Positions 11,738 through 22,699 of a stretch of 48,691 bases of DNA are shown piece by piece. The notes under the pieces are model-generated. The model worked only from the letters and a program-made list of their open reading frames with translations. It made no database searches and was not told where the DNA came from. Every line of letters begins with the position of its first letter. The stretch's first letter is position 1. The position numbers and the translations under genes are program-made. The stretch spans positions 1 to 48,691 of the forward strand of contig JAWQRM010000006.1 in assembly GCA_033557675.1 (NCBI GenBank). The letters run 5' to 3'. The stretch comes from Coptodactyla brooksi. Lineage: Eukaryota > Arthropoda > Insecta > Coleoptera > Scarabaeidae.

Positions 11738-11880
11738 ACTGTAACATATGTCAGGTCACATAAATAGGAAAAACAGGAAGAGCCCTTAATCTAAGGATAA
11801 AAGAACTCAAACTCAATAAAGGTTACAACTTCCGTAAACACTTACTTTTTACAAAACAGTTTTAAAGGAAGCTGTTTACA
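11738..11880 (+). pseudogene. Penelope-like GIY-YIG endonuclease fragment
   Basis: Translation of 11740-11870 gives CNICQVT, a stop, then IGKTGRALNLRIKELK. This matches the C-terminal GIY-YIG endonuclease of Penelope-like elements, where a Cys pair precedes (Y)IGKTGR and the catalytic Arg lies in LRIKE. The stop replaces the position of the second motif Tyr. The fragment leads into the right-hand 3' arm beginning near 11923. The RT that should precede it is absent on this strand. Confidence 0.7.
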
Positions 11881-12192
11881 CGCTCCCTTTAAAACTTTAC
11901 AACTTCTGTCTCATATATCTTTCGAATTTAAACTTATTTACCACCTCATTGCAATACCCCTCCAGAGGTCACCACTCATCCACTTTACATGGTCAAACCG
12001 CCCTAACATAATATGTGTTTTCAATTTGTATCTGTCCCTCCTGCACATCAGTTTAATTTTATAACAAAAGATTTTAACCCTCATAACAACAGTTTCATTA
12101 AAATTACACAACATAAACGTAAGTTTTTCTCATTATTTGTACGTTACTTCCATTTCATTATCAAAGAGATTTAAATAACTTTTAGAGACACC

Positions 12193-12458
12193 CCAAGACT
12201 GAAGAGGACTAAACCCTTCGAGCTGGTGTAGTGTGTTGTGGTGAAAAGCAGAGTGCAGTGCGCGTGTCTGTGTCCCAAGATGATAGATAAGACTTGATAG
12301 TTTCAATTTTGGGACTTCATTGGAAGCACTTTCGAAATTTACTGTTTATTAAGTACTTAGCGATGGGATATATTAGAACAAAACTAATCGTCAGCCTTTA
12401 AAGACTAATTTTAGTATTATGATGTGCAAAGCGTTTCGATTAAAACAAAAAAAAAACC
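12193..12458 (+). mobile_element. Poly(A)-tailed retro-insertion with 10-bp target-site duplication
   Basis: The right Penelope arm is interrupted here relative to the left arm. The host sequence TAGAGACACC is present on both sides (12183-12192 and 12459-12468). The insert is 266 bp and ends in an A-rich tail (about 12441-12456), the hallmarks of target-primed reverse transcription. It holds no RT fragment or clear tRNA-type promoter boxes. It could be a SINE, a 5'-truncated non-LTR element, or a processed noncoding transcript. It is younger than the inverted repeat it interrupts. Confidence 0.7.
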
Positions 12459-12635
12459 TAGAGACACCTCACAACTAACATAATGTTTTGCATTATATTT
12501 CTAATTTATTTTATAGTTGTCTTTTTATAGTTGGAAGGGCTTCTGAAGATGATTATTTAATTAATCGAAGGTAGTTAAGTCAAATTATACATTAGCACGA
12601 CCAGAAGAGTATTATTTCCACATTACCGTTTTTTT

Positions 12636-13789
12636 TATTTATAGCAATGAATCTGTTTACATGTATGGTTGAGTATCATGAAGATTAGTTAATGCTGCTT
12701 TTCAATTCTTTCATCCTCATTATCAATCAGTATCACTACACATATAATATACTATTTTTATTTAGAAAAACGTTACACGCCACTGAATACCTGAAGAAAT
12801 ACCCAGCCTAAGAAAAGCAACGCTTCGTGCCACAGCAACCAACACAAAGCTGTACACAGTCATCATTATCTAACAATGTCAACCGCGATGCCACACAAGG
12901 ACTTTGAGATATGAAAACATTCCGCACAGACCCGTCTTTCGCCCATATATCGGTAATCAATACCCAATATCGGTCGTAGTCACGAACGTTTAAAGTCTTT
13001 AAACGAACAAAGGCAACCATACCGATTCACGGTGGATGTACTACGGAGACATTCCGCAGATGCCGCGAGTACAATTTACCCATCATTTCTTGCTTATTGT
13101 ACACGTGTAGGCATTCGTACAAGTGAACAAGTCTCAGTGCTGGTCCGCCAATGATAAACTGCTGTAATAACCACAGCCAAACTCGTTTTATCGAACTCTA
13201 ATGGGACTTCACATGGGAAATAGAACAGAAAAGACCATCTGGTTTTAATTTTCTCTTGTTTGCACCCCTTTCGTAAAAGGCAATTAGCTGTCCGAGGTTA
13301 AACGCTCAACATTAATCAAAAACTGGTTAATAATACATACCATTAGCTTTTAATTAAAAAAAATAGAGGCTCCAATTTTATCCCAGTTCACTGGCAGACT
13401 AGAGTTCAGAATTATTTTTGTTGCAAGGCGTTGAAAAAAGACAAATATGAAAACGAAAAATAAATGTCTACTTTGACATGTTTGTTGCCTCGCTTTGTGA
13501 TTGATTGATTGACATCCCTACATTTCCAGTGTTATATATATAGTCCGTGCCTCTAGTTTATATCGTGGGACGTGGTCAGTAGCAACCTTAGATTACCCAG
13601 GTAATCTGAGCTGGCACCAAGGCCTACTTCTTTACAAAGATGTATACCAATGGTCGGCAATGTTCTTCAAGACCGAAAGGGTAAATTTCAATACTTTCAT
13701 TCTCTAGTGCGTAAGTGGGTAATCAGTAACAAATCAATTTTATTAGTAATGTACATATTACGTATTTATTTAAAGCAAGCTACGGTATA
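12636..13789. other. Unassigned stretch with a GC-richer part at 12780-13260
   Basis: The 70-codon minus-strand frame at 12808-13020 has no known motif, and I do not call it a gene. A GATT repeat (GATTGATTGATT) lies near 13501, and a small foldback TTACCCAGGTAA near 13594. Confidence 0.35.
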
Positions 13790-14440
13790 TCCACAATAAT
13801 ACAACATTTTAAAATTATGTTCATTGTTATGTTAAATTTCTTGCGCAACTTTTCTAAATTTGGATGGTTGAGTTCAGTCTGATTCAAGCATTAACATTTT
13901 CCAGCATCAATGTATTTTTTCTTAAATTCAAAATAAATTTCATTTGTGAAAGTATTTGCTCACAAACAACCACAACCAAGAAATAGCAAATCCAACCTTC
14001 TTCACGCAAGAAGACCATGATGGCAATTATGGCAACAATTTGATATAAAAATTTTCTATTTCTAGAAATTCAAAATATTTAAGATCCATATCTTGTTCAT
14101 CCTTTCAATCGGGCCGTATAATAAACTAATAAATGAAAACATTGGACTGCAGGATTTTGGTCTTTTAATTGGCTGAAAAATCGTTCGTTACATTACGGAT
14201 ATGATTAATAAGTATTTTCAAGTTTGCATTAGAAATTTCTTCATTAAATAATTCGATTATAGGGAAATATCGGATAGTCTTTGTGTTGTCTTGGAATAGT
14301 TACCGCTTAAAATTAAACCTCTTCCATTATTTGAGTAACTTATTGAGTAATAAACTCTAGATATAGATACCGAGCTTTCAGAAATGTCCAAGTCTTCTTG
14401 GAATTTGTTTATCGTAATTTAGTAGTAGTGTGGTGTTTTT
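13790..14440 (-). pseudogene. hAT-family transposase C-terminal relic
   Basis: Read on the minus strand, the sequence passes through several frames that match the C-terminal part of insect hAT transposases of the SCAND3/ZBED type. At about 14250-14160 it reads LFNEEISNANLKILINHI. This is followed by a KFLEIENF-like block and then, near 13960-13900, CEQILSQMKFILNLRKNTL. The latter corresponds to the conserved hAT dimerisation block that normally starts CE..FS.M. A final HPNLEKLRKKF block lies at about 13870-13840. There are many stops and frameshifts and no N-terminal zinc finger. Terminal repeats were not found. Confidence 0.6.
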
Positions 14441-14699
14441 ATGTGTGTCACTGAAAAGTAACCAGATCTTGACATTTCACACATAAGCTTTCGTGAATTG
14501 ACAAGGGAAGTGTCACAACTGTCACTCACCGATTACTATACAATTTGGTACAGCAATAGAATGGACAAAAATAAGGCTTACGTATTTTTTATGTGTGCTC
14601 TAAAAGCCCCTGGGCAAGTAATAAGGGTTGCAAACTGAGGGAAAAAGTATTATTTATTATTCGGTTATATTTTGAAAATGAAAACTGTTATCGAAATGC

Positions 14700-14730
14700 G
14701 GTAAATGCAAATTGACATTTTGCATTTACC
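14700..14730. repeat. Short palindrome inside the left arm
   Basis: GGTAAATGCAAA at 14700-14711 mirrors TTTGCATTTACC at 14719-14730 with a 7-nt loop. A decayed version is present at the equivalent place in the right arm (about 15978-16006), so the palindrome predates the divergence of the arms. Confidence 0.7.
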
Positions 14731-15050
14731 ATATTTGACTGCTATCGATATATCACACATATATCATAAGGTTAAAAGAAGTAAGCTACTCATAGTTTGG
14801 AATAATTTAAAAACTACCCTATCGATTTTGGCGACGTTAAGTATACATATAATACATTTAAAAATATTAGCTACGTGTTTTTTCCTATTCTCCGGAGACC
14901 ACCCCCCGCGAAGTTAGGGAGGATATTATATACCCTCTTTCTGTAAGAATAACGTGATAAAACTGGTATTTAGAAAATGCTTTGAAGAAAAACCGTAAAT
15001 TGGTTACACAATAAGATGTTTATGGTAAAATAAGGCATTTATGACATTTA

Positions 15051-15290
15051 GTGGTGGTTGGGGTTAACTATCCTAATAAAAATTATCCTCTTCTCGATTT
15101 ATCAATGTTTGTAAGTAGATATATAGAGGAGAAACCAGAACAATTTGAAAATCCAGTGGAGGTTTGCTTTTCGAGTGAGAAACCAACATGTGATATTTAT
15201 GGGGATATAGTTGTTATAACATGTGCTGGGTGTAAACAATCCCTATGTTTAAAACATTTGTTTCATGATTTTCATTATTGTATCGAATAA
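15051..15290 (+). CDS. Cys/His-rich open frame in the long-armed element
   Basis: The 79-codon frame is open from just after an upstream TGA at 15042 to the stop codon at 15288-15290. There is no ATG at its start, so it is probably the 3' end of a longer, deleted coding region. Its first residues lie in the left inverted arm. The C-terminal half has regularly spaced Cys and His: C..C pairs in CAGCKQSLCLKH, then HDFHYC. This suggests a small zinc-binding domain. Cys-rich C-terminal domains occur in some transposases, including piggyBac, but the spacing does not allow a firm assignment. An AATAAA motif lies about 120 bp downstream (near 15412). I do not recognise the family. Confidence 0.4.
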   Translation: MVVGVNYPNKNYPLLDLSMFVSRYIEEKPEQFENPVEVCFSSEKPTCDIYGDIVVITCAGCKQSLCLKHLFHDFHYCIE

Positions 15291-16235
15291 AAACAACATT
15301 TTACAAAGAATTGAATTAGTAATTTAACAATTTTTTCTGTCTGTTGCTTTTAAATTCATTCTAAAAAAATGTTTATTTATATATCTTATATCTACTTTAT
15401 TATTTCAAGAAAATAAAGATAATTTACTCCATGCAACATCAATAGAGAGATTTGTAAAAAAGAATACTAATTAATATTTAAAATTTTTCCATGACAATTT
15501 TCATTTTCGAGATATTGGTGAAAATGTACTTTCTATCCCTAATTTCTAACCTTTATAAATCCCTTCAAAGGTTTTTACGTCACGTAGAAAACAAACGCTG
15601 TGCTAAATTCCATCAACACCCGTGGGAGATTGAGTTTCTATTACGGTAGTTAACCCCAACCACCCTTAAATGCCGCAAATGCCTTATTTTGCCACAAACA
15701 TCTTATTGTGTGACTAATTTACGGTTTTTCTTCAAAATATTTTCTAAATACCTAACAGTTTTATCACGTTATTCTTACAGAAAGAGGTATATAATATCCT
15801 CTGTAACTTCGCAGGGGATGGTCTGGGACAATGGGAAAAACCACGTAACTAATATTTTTAACGTATTATATGTATACTTAATGCCACCAAAACCGATAAG
15901 ATAGTTTTTAAATTATTGCAGGAAACCAGGAGTGGTTTACCTTCTGCTATACGTGAGATATATCAATAGCAGTCAAATGTAGTAAATGTAAAATATCAGT
16001 TTGCATAACAATTTTCGTTTTCAAACTACAAGCAAATAAATACATTTTCCCTCAATTTGCAACCCTTATTACTCACCCCAGGGGCTTTTAGGGCACGTAT
16101 AAACAATACGTAAACCTTATTTTTGTCCATTCTTTCGCTGTACCATATTGCATTGAAATCAGTGAGTGACAGTTGTGACACTGTCCTTGTGAGTATTTTT
16201 TCGATATTGGAACGTTTCAAAGTGTCACGTGGAAC

Positions 16236-17150
16236 TTGACCATTTCGGAAAGCCTTGTATTGAAAAAAAAACAGATAATTCTAGGGTATCAATAATATAT
16301 ATGGGAGAATGTAATCTAATAAATTTTGTTTGGCACAACCTAATATGGATTGAGAGAGGTTCATACTTTTTCATTAATAGTAAACTATATACAGAATGTC
16401 CCCCTTAAACAACCTCAGTATTTCATGTGGGTCAAATTGGGGTCTAAACTTTCAACAAATATACGTAACAAAATACTGCTAGAGCCACCACTCCGTGTAG
16501 TAATGTCTAAACTAAACCCACGTATATAAAATATTTGCAAACTCATATATACTCCTGTACAGATACCACATTTAATGTCTGTCCTACAAGCTTGACATCT
16601 TTGTTTCATCCCTTCAATCATATTTGTTGCAATATCTTCTCTCTTATCTAAGTTTTCCACCTACTCCGCCCAGCAAGTTAGAAATAAATGAGGACTTTAA
16701 AATGCACCACCAATAAACACTTCACGCGCATTATGTCTAGCCTGCATGATAATTTGCCTATGTTCACTAGGGTTGGCTTTCTTTGCAGTACAAGTGCTTA
16801 CGTGTACCTAGATCTTTGCCATTACCTTTTCAATACCATGTCCATCATTATTTCAAACGCATCTGATGTTTCGTCAATTAATTATATTCTGGCATATCTG
16901 GTTCAAAGTTGTGTAGGTAAAAGTTAAAGTAGATTTACAAACTGGATCTTTCCAATTACTTCAAGTTCAATTTTTGATCTTAATCTCAAAAGCTTTTACA
17001 TGTTATACAACAACCAAAGTATGAAGAAGTTGGGGTGATATCTGGTAATTGAGAAGCAAAATAACGCGTTGTTGGCATTAGTGTTATGCGGTCGCTTCTA
17101 TTTCTATTGTGTTATAACTTGAATAATAAATAAAAACTTTCTGTACAGTG
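16236..17150. other. Unassigned stretch
   Basis: A minus-strand open frame (16415-16660) contains CQACRTDIKCGIC, a possible Cys-pair motif. A second patch on the same strand near 16700-16770 reads HRQIIMQARHNAREVF. I cannot link them to a known family, and stops separate them. They may be remains of an unrecognised element. Confidence 0.25.
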
Positions 17151-17760
17151 GTCTGAGCTAATAAAACTTCGGTCATATTTCGCTTATTCCACTCCCCAGT
17201 ATACTCTTCCCGACAATACATTTCATAAGTCTAAACGCATTAGTCCCATAATCCATAAAGTAGAAAGTCAAATAAGACAGAGCAGTTTCAGAGTTCTAGT
17301 CTGCGGCCCTCCCAACTTTTCCTGCGATCTCGCCGCGCTAGGGGTAATTTAATTTCGGCGGAATTGCCAACATAATAAATACGATCTCTCGAGGAATACA
17401 GGGACGGCTGCTTAGAGAGTTTCCGAGTAAAAATTGCATCGGGACACGAAGCGCGGGTCCGCAATGTGAACAAATATTTGTGTAAAGTGTAGGCTAGGCG
17501 CATGTGCTTTCGACCCTAGAAAGCTCGACGCCCTACGACGGTTGGAGGCACTGCTGTTTGCACAATGACAAAACTATTTTTTCTGTTTATCAAGGATATT
17601 AAGATTTTATTGCCCCAGAGTGCACCGTCTGCTTTTTATTGCTGAAATTCTAGAGCAGCCTCCACACCCCTACTTTATCTTCTGTAATAATTACGGTATT
17701 CAAATGGTAATGTAGATAGCAGCCGTGCTTCCAACTATATCCGAACAAAGGAGTACCACT
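17150..17760. other. GC/CpG-richer island, candidate regulatory DNA
   Basis: This block has CpG-containing unique sequence (for example CTCGCCGCGCTAGGGG near 17330) flanked by AT-rich DNA. No transposon protein or convincing coding frame was found. The 71-codon frame at 17288-17503 (minus) is not recognised. Confidence 0.3.
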
Positions 17761-20600
17761 GTTCAAGTAATGCTCGTAATTCTAAAGAAGAGGAAGTTGG
17801 AACAGCTTATCAAATTTTATAAATAAGAATAATATGCAAGACACTTTCAATTGACTTTTAAAATTTTTACAAAACTTTTCTCAATTTTTGCGAAAACATT
17901 GCTTACTTATATAATTTTGCAGGTGCTTGTAGATAGAAAATTTACTAGTTTAGAAGTTTAGTTTAATAGAAACTTATTACATTAATTCATTTACTAAACT
18001 TTTTAATTTATTTGAAGGAGCAAATAGCAAAGAATTATCATCGATTATCAAAAATTAAAACACCACCATGGCAGGCTTGTGTAGTTATATAAAGTATAAA
18101 TAAGTACATATTAATTTATAAACACCAGAAAAAGTACGGATTTCTAGACATGCTGCAGTCGACGTGGCATATAATGTATATTTGGTACATAATATAAATA
18201 AACCTTCATTATATTGCATGCCAGTTTTCTTCAATATCTTACCTTAATTATTACAATTAGTGTTATAATAATCTTGTCATCTGAATTTGTTCATTTCTTT
18301 TTTGATTTTGCTACTACTTTCGATAACAGTATGTTGTAGTTTTGTGTTTTTCTGAATAAGAAAATTATTGACTGCTGCTAACTTTTATAGCTTTAACATA
18401 AACAAGTTTATGTTAAAGCTATAAAAGCTGGCGGAGTAAACTTACTCAATGCAATACCACTTAATGAGTCAGAATAATCGATATGTTTTATAAATAAAAA
18501 ATACAACAAAATTACTAAAAAAATTATATTTGTTAAAAATTTAGATTACAATTGTGGAGCACCGGAATCAGTAAGAAATAAATGGTAAATCCAAAATAAG
18601 CTATCTTACATATTTGATAAATATGAAAAAAAGGGCTCACCAAAGAAACTATCCAAAAGATTCAGAGATAAATAACGAATCAATAACAATTATTATAAGT
18701 GTTTTTACCCAAACAGACTTAAACGTATTTAAGAAAAATGGTACGTTTAAGTGTCTTCTGTTTTGTCCATGTTTTGTCCATTTCATACTGACGGTATGCT
18801 GAGAAACTTTTCGGTCTTTGCACTTTATTCATTTTCTCCATTCACGTTTTTATTTCACTACCTTCTCCAAATTATCTTGAGTTTTCTGTTCATTATTTGT
18901 ATTATTTTGTGCAACTTAAGTTCTGAGTTGGTTCATGGCCTACTCTATCGATATATTAAATCTTTAATGCGTTCAACTTACAGTAATAATTTGAACACAA
19001 AATATGAAAAGGAGATAATTGAATCAATAGGGAAACTTTTTATAATCGTTCTTAAATTAAATTAATTTAAATTAAGTCAATTTCCATTTTATTGATTATA
19101 AAATCAACGGAAAAGAAACCAGTAAAATTTGTAAGGAAGGGTTCAGCTGCGTGAAAGGAATAAGAGAAGGGTCATGAAGTTTATCGAGCCGGAAAAGTAT
19201 AAATTAACAAAGGAAAGGAAACGAGGGAAATCAGAACTGAACGATTTCCATTGTTCATTGTCGTTTATTGTCTTATGATTTTTATTGTCGCAGGAATGCG
19301 GTTTTGCATTACTGCTAATGCAATATTAATTGCATGGACTTGACTGCTAATATTACATTTCCAAGAAGTATTTCATTCCACTCAATATTTTTTGTTTTCG
19401 ATGTTCTTTCAACTCTATTTTTTATTTTACGAAAGAATTCCCTTCGATTTGTTAAGAAAGCATTTACTTTAGAATATTCTATGGGGATTTTCTTCAATGA
19501 ATTATCTTATTAGATAATAAGATCTTCAAGAGGGAGATCTTCAAACTTGATCGTCTGCGATTGAGAGGAATTTCTTTAATTTTAGATAACTTTTCAGAGA
19601 AATCCTTGCGTTCTCTTCCCATGTCTTCTTTTTAATTTAATAAATATCCACACAAATTTTACGTTCACTATATTGCCAAATTTTAGATAGAGCCAAATGA
19701 GTTACTACAAAAGCAGACAATTAGTAGCACCATGCGCAAACTTCTGAGACACTACTACTTCCATTAACTGTGGGTTTCATCGATTTAGAAGTTAATTTTT
19801 GTAATATGACACAGTGTTGAGCAAAATTTACTATCCTGTAGATATAGTGGGGACTATTTTCGTTCTTTTATAAAACTTCAATTTTTTAACAGGTATTAAC
19901 ACATACTCGCGCTATCTATTGGTTACATTTTTAATGTAGGAAGAAAATTTTTTAAAAGATTTATTACAGTTTTCTACTTCCCGGTCGTCAATCGTTAATA
20001 TTTTTTAGACGTATACCAGATTTTCAGACCGACGAGTATTAAATTTAAAACGAGAATAATCTTTTGTAAAAGTGTAAGGAAAACAAATCCATCTGTTAGA
20101 TGTGATACAAAATGTAGAACTTCTCACTTATACCACTTTATGACTGAATGACATGAATTTACTGAAATAACACAAGAATACTTGCTAAAGTAATTACATA
20201 GAAAAGTGGTGGTGAACATGTTGGTAATATTTTGCAAACCAATTAATTTGAATGTGGAAAAGTATGTCGTTAATGACAGACTTACGTACGCAATTAAACT
20301 AATTGCGTTCGTTCGTATATGAACTAAAGTGTACCTAATACGTTTACTCCAGAAATTTACATAAGAATCTCACATTCCATCTGAGTAGATCCATAATTTA
20401 GAAAAATGCATAATGAAATATACTTAATGCAATTATAGCAAATAAATAAAAATGTCATATATGCATATTAGTAGCAGTATATGACAACTAAATTGGAGCC
20501 CTATTAACCATTAAGAATCAATCAGAAAAAAATATTTTCTGCATATCGATTTTCACATGGTACATTTACCTTCTTTTAAGTAATTTTACTAATAAGTCAC
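17761..20600. other. Long AT-rich unassigned stretch
   Basis: Apart from the hairpin at 18382-18427 I see no recognisable gene or element. The 104-codon frame at 18751-19065 (plus) is hydrophobic and AT-driven. Frames at 18614-18802 and 19315-19497 are also unrecognised. A slightly GC-richer patch lies at 19110-19300. Confidence 0.4.
18382..18427. repeat. Perfect hairpin, 22-bp arms, 2-nt loop
   Basis: The arm at 18382-18403 is the exact reverse complement of 18406-18427, separated by AA. An almost loop-free perfect palindrome of this length is unlikely by chance. Confidence 0.9.
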
Positions 20601-21450
20601 AATCCACTAATTAACATAGAGACGTAAAGAAACAGATGCATTTATATCAACCGTGCTTAACAACCCCTTGCAGAGGCATGTAATATGATCTGGAGCAGAA
20701 CTAGACCGTCATGTCCAACGGCAAGGGCGCTTGTGGCAAGGGGTGCATAACAATTTATGAAGGGGTCGTTTTACCCCAATGTTTCTGACTTAAATTAATA
20801 ATTCTTTTATAGAAAGGGCATGGCATAATGTCGAATTAATATTCTGGTTGCGTGCGAGAATTTCTTGGGGTGTCGATTTTTGAATAAGTTTTGTCAGATT
20901 TAATTAACTTTCCGGGTAAATCAATTTGAACTGGCACTATCTGTCAATCAACCTAGAGAAGAGCAAATGAAATATTTTTGTATCAAAGATACATACCGCA
21001 ATGTAATGTGATGTATTTATATTCTTGCGGGTAAGTTTACACGACTGCCACCACTACACCAAAACCCTCTAGATTCTAGATCAACCCGCATATGGTGCCA
21101 CATACCTTTACAGTAATTATGCATAATCGATGCCATGTCTCGTCTCTGTAGAACCTGGCGTCTGGTCCTTATTTTGTGCTTGGATCGTATTGTTTCCGTT
21201 GTTTTGTATTAAGCGGTTGGCTCTGGATCAATTCCGGAATTTAATGTCGAATTGTCTTCGAAGACGACGTCGTTGTGCTCAGGAATAGTTCGGCTCTAAC
21301 TGGATTGTTGTACAGCGCAACGTTACGATTTAGCTGTTATGGTTTCGACTGGCAAATAACGTCATATTTCTTACGACGGACAATGAGCGCCTTGTGTATG
21401 AACAAAGGTACATGCCGTAAATTTAATGTATCTTGTAAATGAGTAACATA
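20600..21450. other. GC/CpG-richer island, candidate regulatory DNA
   Basis: This is non-repetitive sequence with short homeodomain-like and SOX-like words (AATTATGCATAATCGATG near 21115, AACAAAG near 21402). There is no long open frame and no transposon similarity. A regulatory role is inferred from composition only. Confidence 0.3.
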
Positions 21451-22146
21451 GATTTGGCGTTTTAATAAGAACCTGTCATGTTTATTTAGTTTTAGTGACA
21501 AAATATTACGGTTGATATTTTCAAAGTAGTTTTAGTACAGAAACCGTTCTACTTTAATATATCATCATCCATATAAGTTTTAGAAAGCAAGGGTAATTAG
21601 AATTTACGGTACTCATAGAGTAACATAGTGTCAACAATTTTCATCGCAAAATAACCGGAATTACCTAATAACTGTTAGGTTGGATTAGTATCTTCTGTTA
21701 TTTTCTTTAAAATAAATAGAAAGTACTGTATTTGGCATTATTGTGTTTCTTCTTTGAATTGTGCCTAGTGTTTCTGTCTATATCTTATGTTCTTCCTGCT
21801 TCCTTCTTCTTCTTATGTTATCTGATGTTCTTCCTGCCTTGTCTGAATATATTTCTTTCACGCTAATTTGTTCAATGTGATCTTTCTTCTGGTTTTTCCG
21901 TTTCACCACATTGTTCCCTTAAATTCATCTGTCACTTGCTTTTCTTTACACGTGTTCATTGCTGCTTCTGCCAGCGTTCCTTGTATTTTTTCTCATTTCT
22001 AGTTTGTTGTTGAATTTTGATTTATCTGTTGCTACATTGTTAGTTCCTTTTCAATTTTATTTTGTGTAGTACTTCTATTAGGATTTTTTATGTTCCTTTG
22101 CCGGTGCTTATCCTCTTTTCATTGGTGTCGTGTTCGCTATTACTAG

Positions 22147-22174
22147 TTTGTGTAATATTATATTATTACACAAA
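22147..22174. repeat. Short perfect palindrome
   Basis: TTTGTGTAATA at 22147-22157 mirrors TATTACACAAA at 22164-22174 with a 6-nt loop, just upstream of the Penelope C-terminal fragment. Confidence 0.7.
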
Positions 22175-22189
22175 TAATTGTAATATAAC

Positions 22190-22345
22190 ACTATTATATT
22201 CAATTTCAGTGATGTCAAGATACTATACAAAAAGGATAATTTACTAGAAAGGTTGTTTTTTGAGATGATTGGTATCCAGTCCACCCCCCATACAGTTAAT
22301 TTACGTTCGGACGTTGACGACTTAAGTAACATATACAGTTTGTGT
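22190..22345 (+). pseudogene. Penelope-like element, C-terminal end of the endonuclease
   Basis: The sequence reads DVKILYKKDNLLERLFFEM and, further on, VNLRSDVDDLSNIY. This is the end of the GIY-YIG region of a Penelope-like protein. The same blocks occur, with a few changes, in the element at 45.4-46.6 kb (DVQILYKKENLSKRLFFEM at about 45998), so both belong to one family. Neither the RT nor the upstream GIY-YIG motif is present here. The fragment appears to interrupt minus-strand RTE-like sequence. Confidence 0.7.
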
Positions 22346-22699
22346 AATTTACGTCTTGTTCATGGAAAGTATTTCCGATCAATATACCATTTTCTAGAAA
22401 GAATTCAATCATATTTAGGTCGCTGCTATTTTATTCTTCCATGCTTGCTCTTGCCACTTGAATGCCTCCCTATTCTTGACTTCTGGTCTGCACTTACTAC
22501 ATTTTCTGAGTTCTCTCTGTATCCATCTGTAGTTTCTTATAAGCCCATATAGAACTTATCGAGTTCTCTTACTTTGGTTTCTTTGATGGGGGCATACATC
22601 TGAATTAATACTATTTTTGCTCCCATGTCTTATTCTTGATATTATCTTATCTATGAGCACTTACCTTCCAACCACACCCTGCTGATGACAACAATAAAT

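Larger units (their letters stand above)
9988..12635. mobile_element. Two Penelope-like fragments head to head (large inverted repeat)
   Basis: The arm at about 9988-10452 is the reverse complement of about 11923-12635, with scattered mismatches and one 266-bp insertion in the right arm. Each arm is the 3' terminal region of a Penelope-like retroelement. The inner side of the left arm continues, on the minus strand, into decayed reverse transcriptase. The inner side of the right arm continues, on the plus strand, into a GIY-YIG endonuclease fragment. The two fragments are therefore oppositely oriented with their 3' ends outward. A foldback element and a TA microsatellite lie between them. Such partial inverted arrangements are known for Penelope elements. 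Confidence 0.75.
14448..16235. mobile_element. Unassigned DNA element with ~600-bp inverted arms
   Basis: The left arm (about 14448-15080) and right arm (about 15638-16235) are reverse complements over nearly their whole length. The exact 21-bp block AGTGTCACAACTGTCACTCA(C) near the outer ends and GGTGGTTGGGGTTAACTA at the inner ends anchor the alignment. The arms differ by many substitutions and small indels. The 560-bp core holds the Cys/His-rich open frame at 15051-15290. Long inverted arms with a small core fit a foldback-type or internally deleted DNA transposon. No DDE core is visible, so the superfamily is unknown. Confidence 0.7.
21750..22680 (-). mobile_element. RTE-like endonuclease-region remains (split), minus strand
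   Basis: On the minus strand, 22620-22550 encodes IQMYAPIKETKVRELDKFY, matching the YAP block of the apurinic endonuclease of RTE-like non-LTR elements (annotated in insects as craniofacial development protein 2-like). A patch at about 22500-22420 could be the following block. After an interruption, 22030-21750 is a purine-rich stretch on the same strand that could be the linker between endonuclease and RT. The Penelope fragment (plus strand) lies between the two parts, as if inserted. Only the YAP block is a reasonably clear match. Confidence 0.4.

Noticed and set aside
12222..12240. TTCGAGCTGG in the poly(A)-tailed insertion, possible tRNA-derived SINE promoter box
   Set aside because: It matches the B-box consensus poorly, and no A box lies at the expected distance upstream.
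12808..13020. 70-codon minus-strand frame with several Cys residues
   Set aside because: No spacing typical of zinc fingers or secreted Cys-rich peptides, no signal peptide, and no flanking evidence.
18751..19065. 104-codon hydrophobic open frame that could be a membrane protein
   Set aside because: It is AT-driven, has no family resemblance, no repeated motif and no supporting neighbouring exon; its hydrophobicity follows from T-rich codons.
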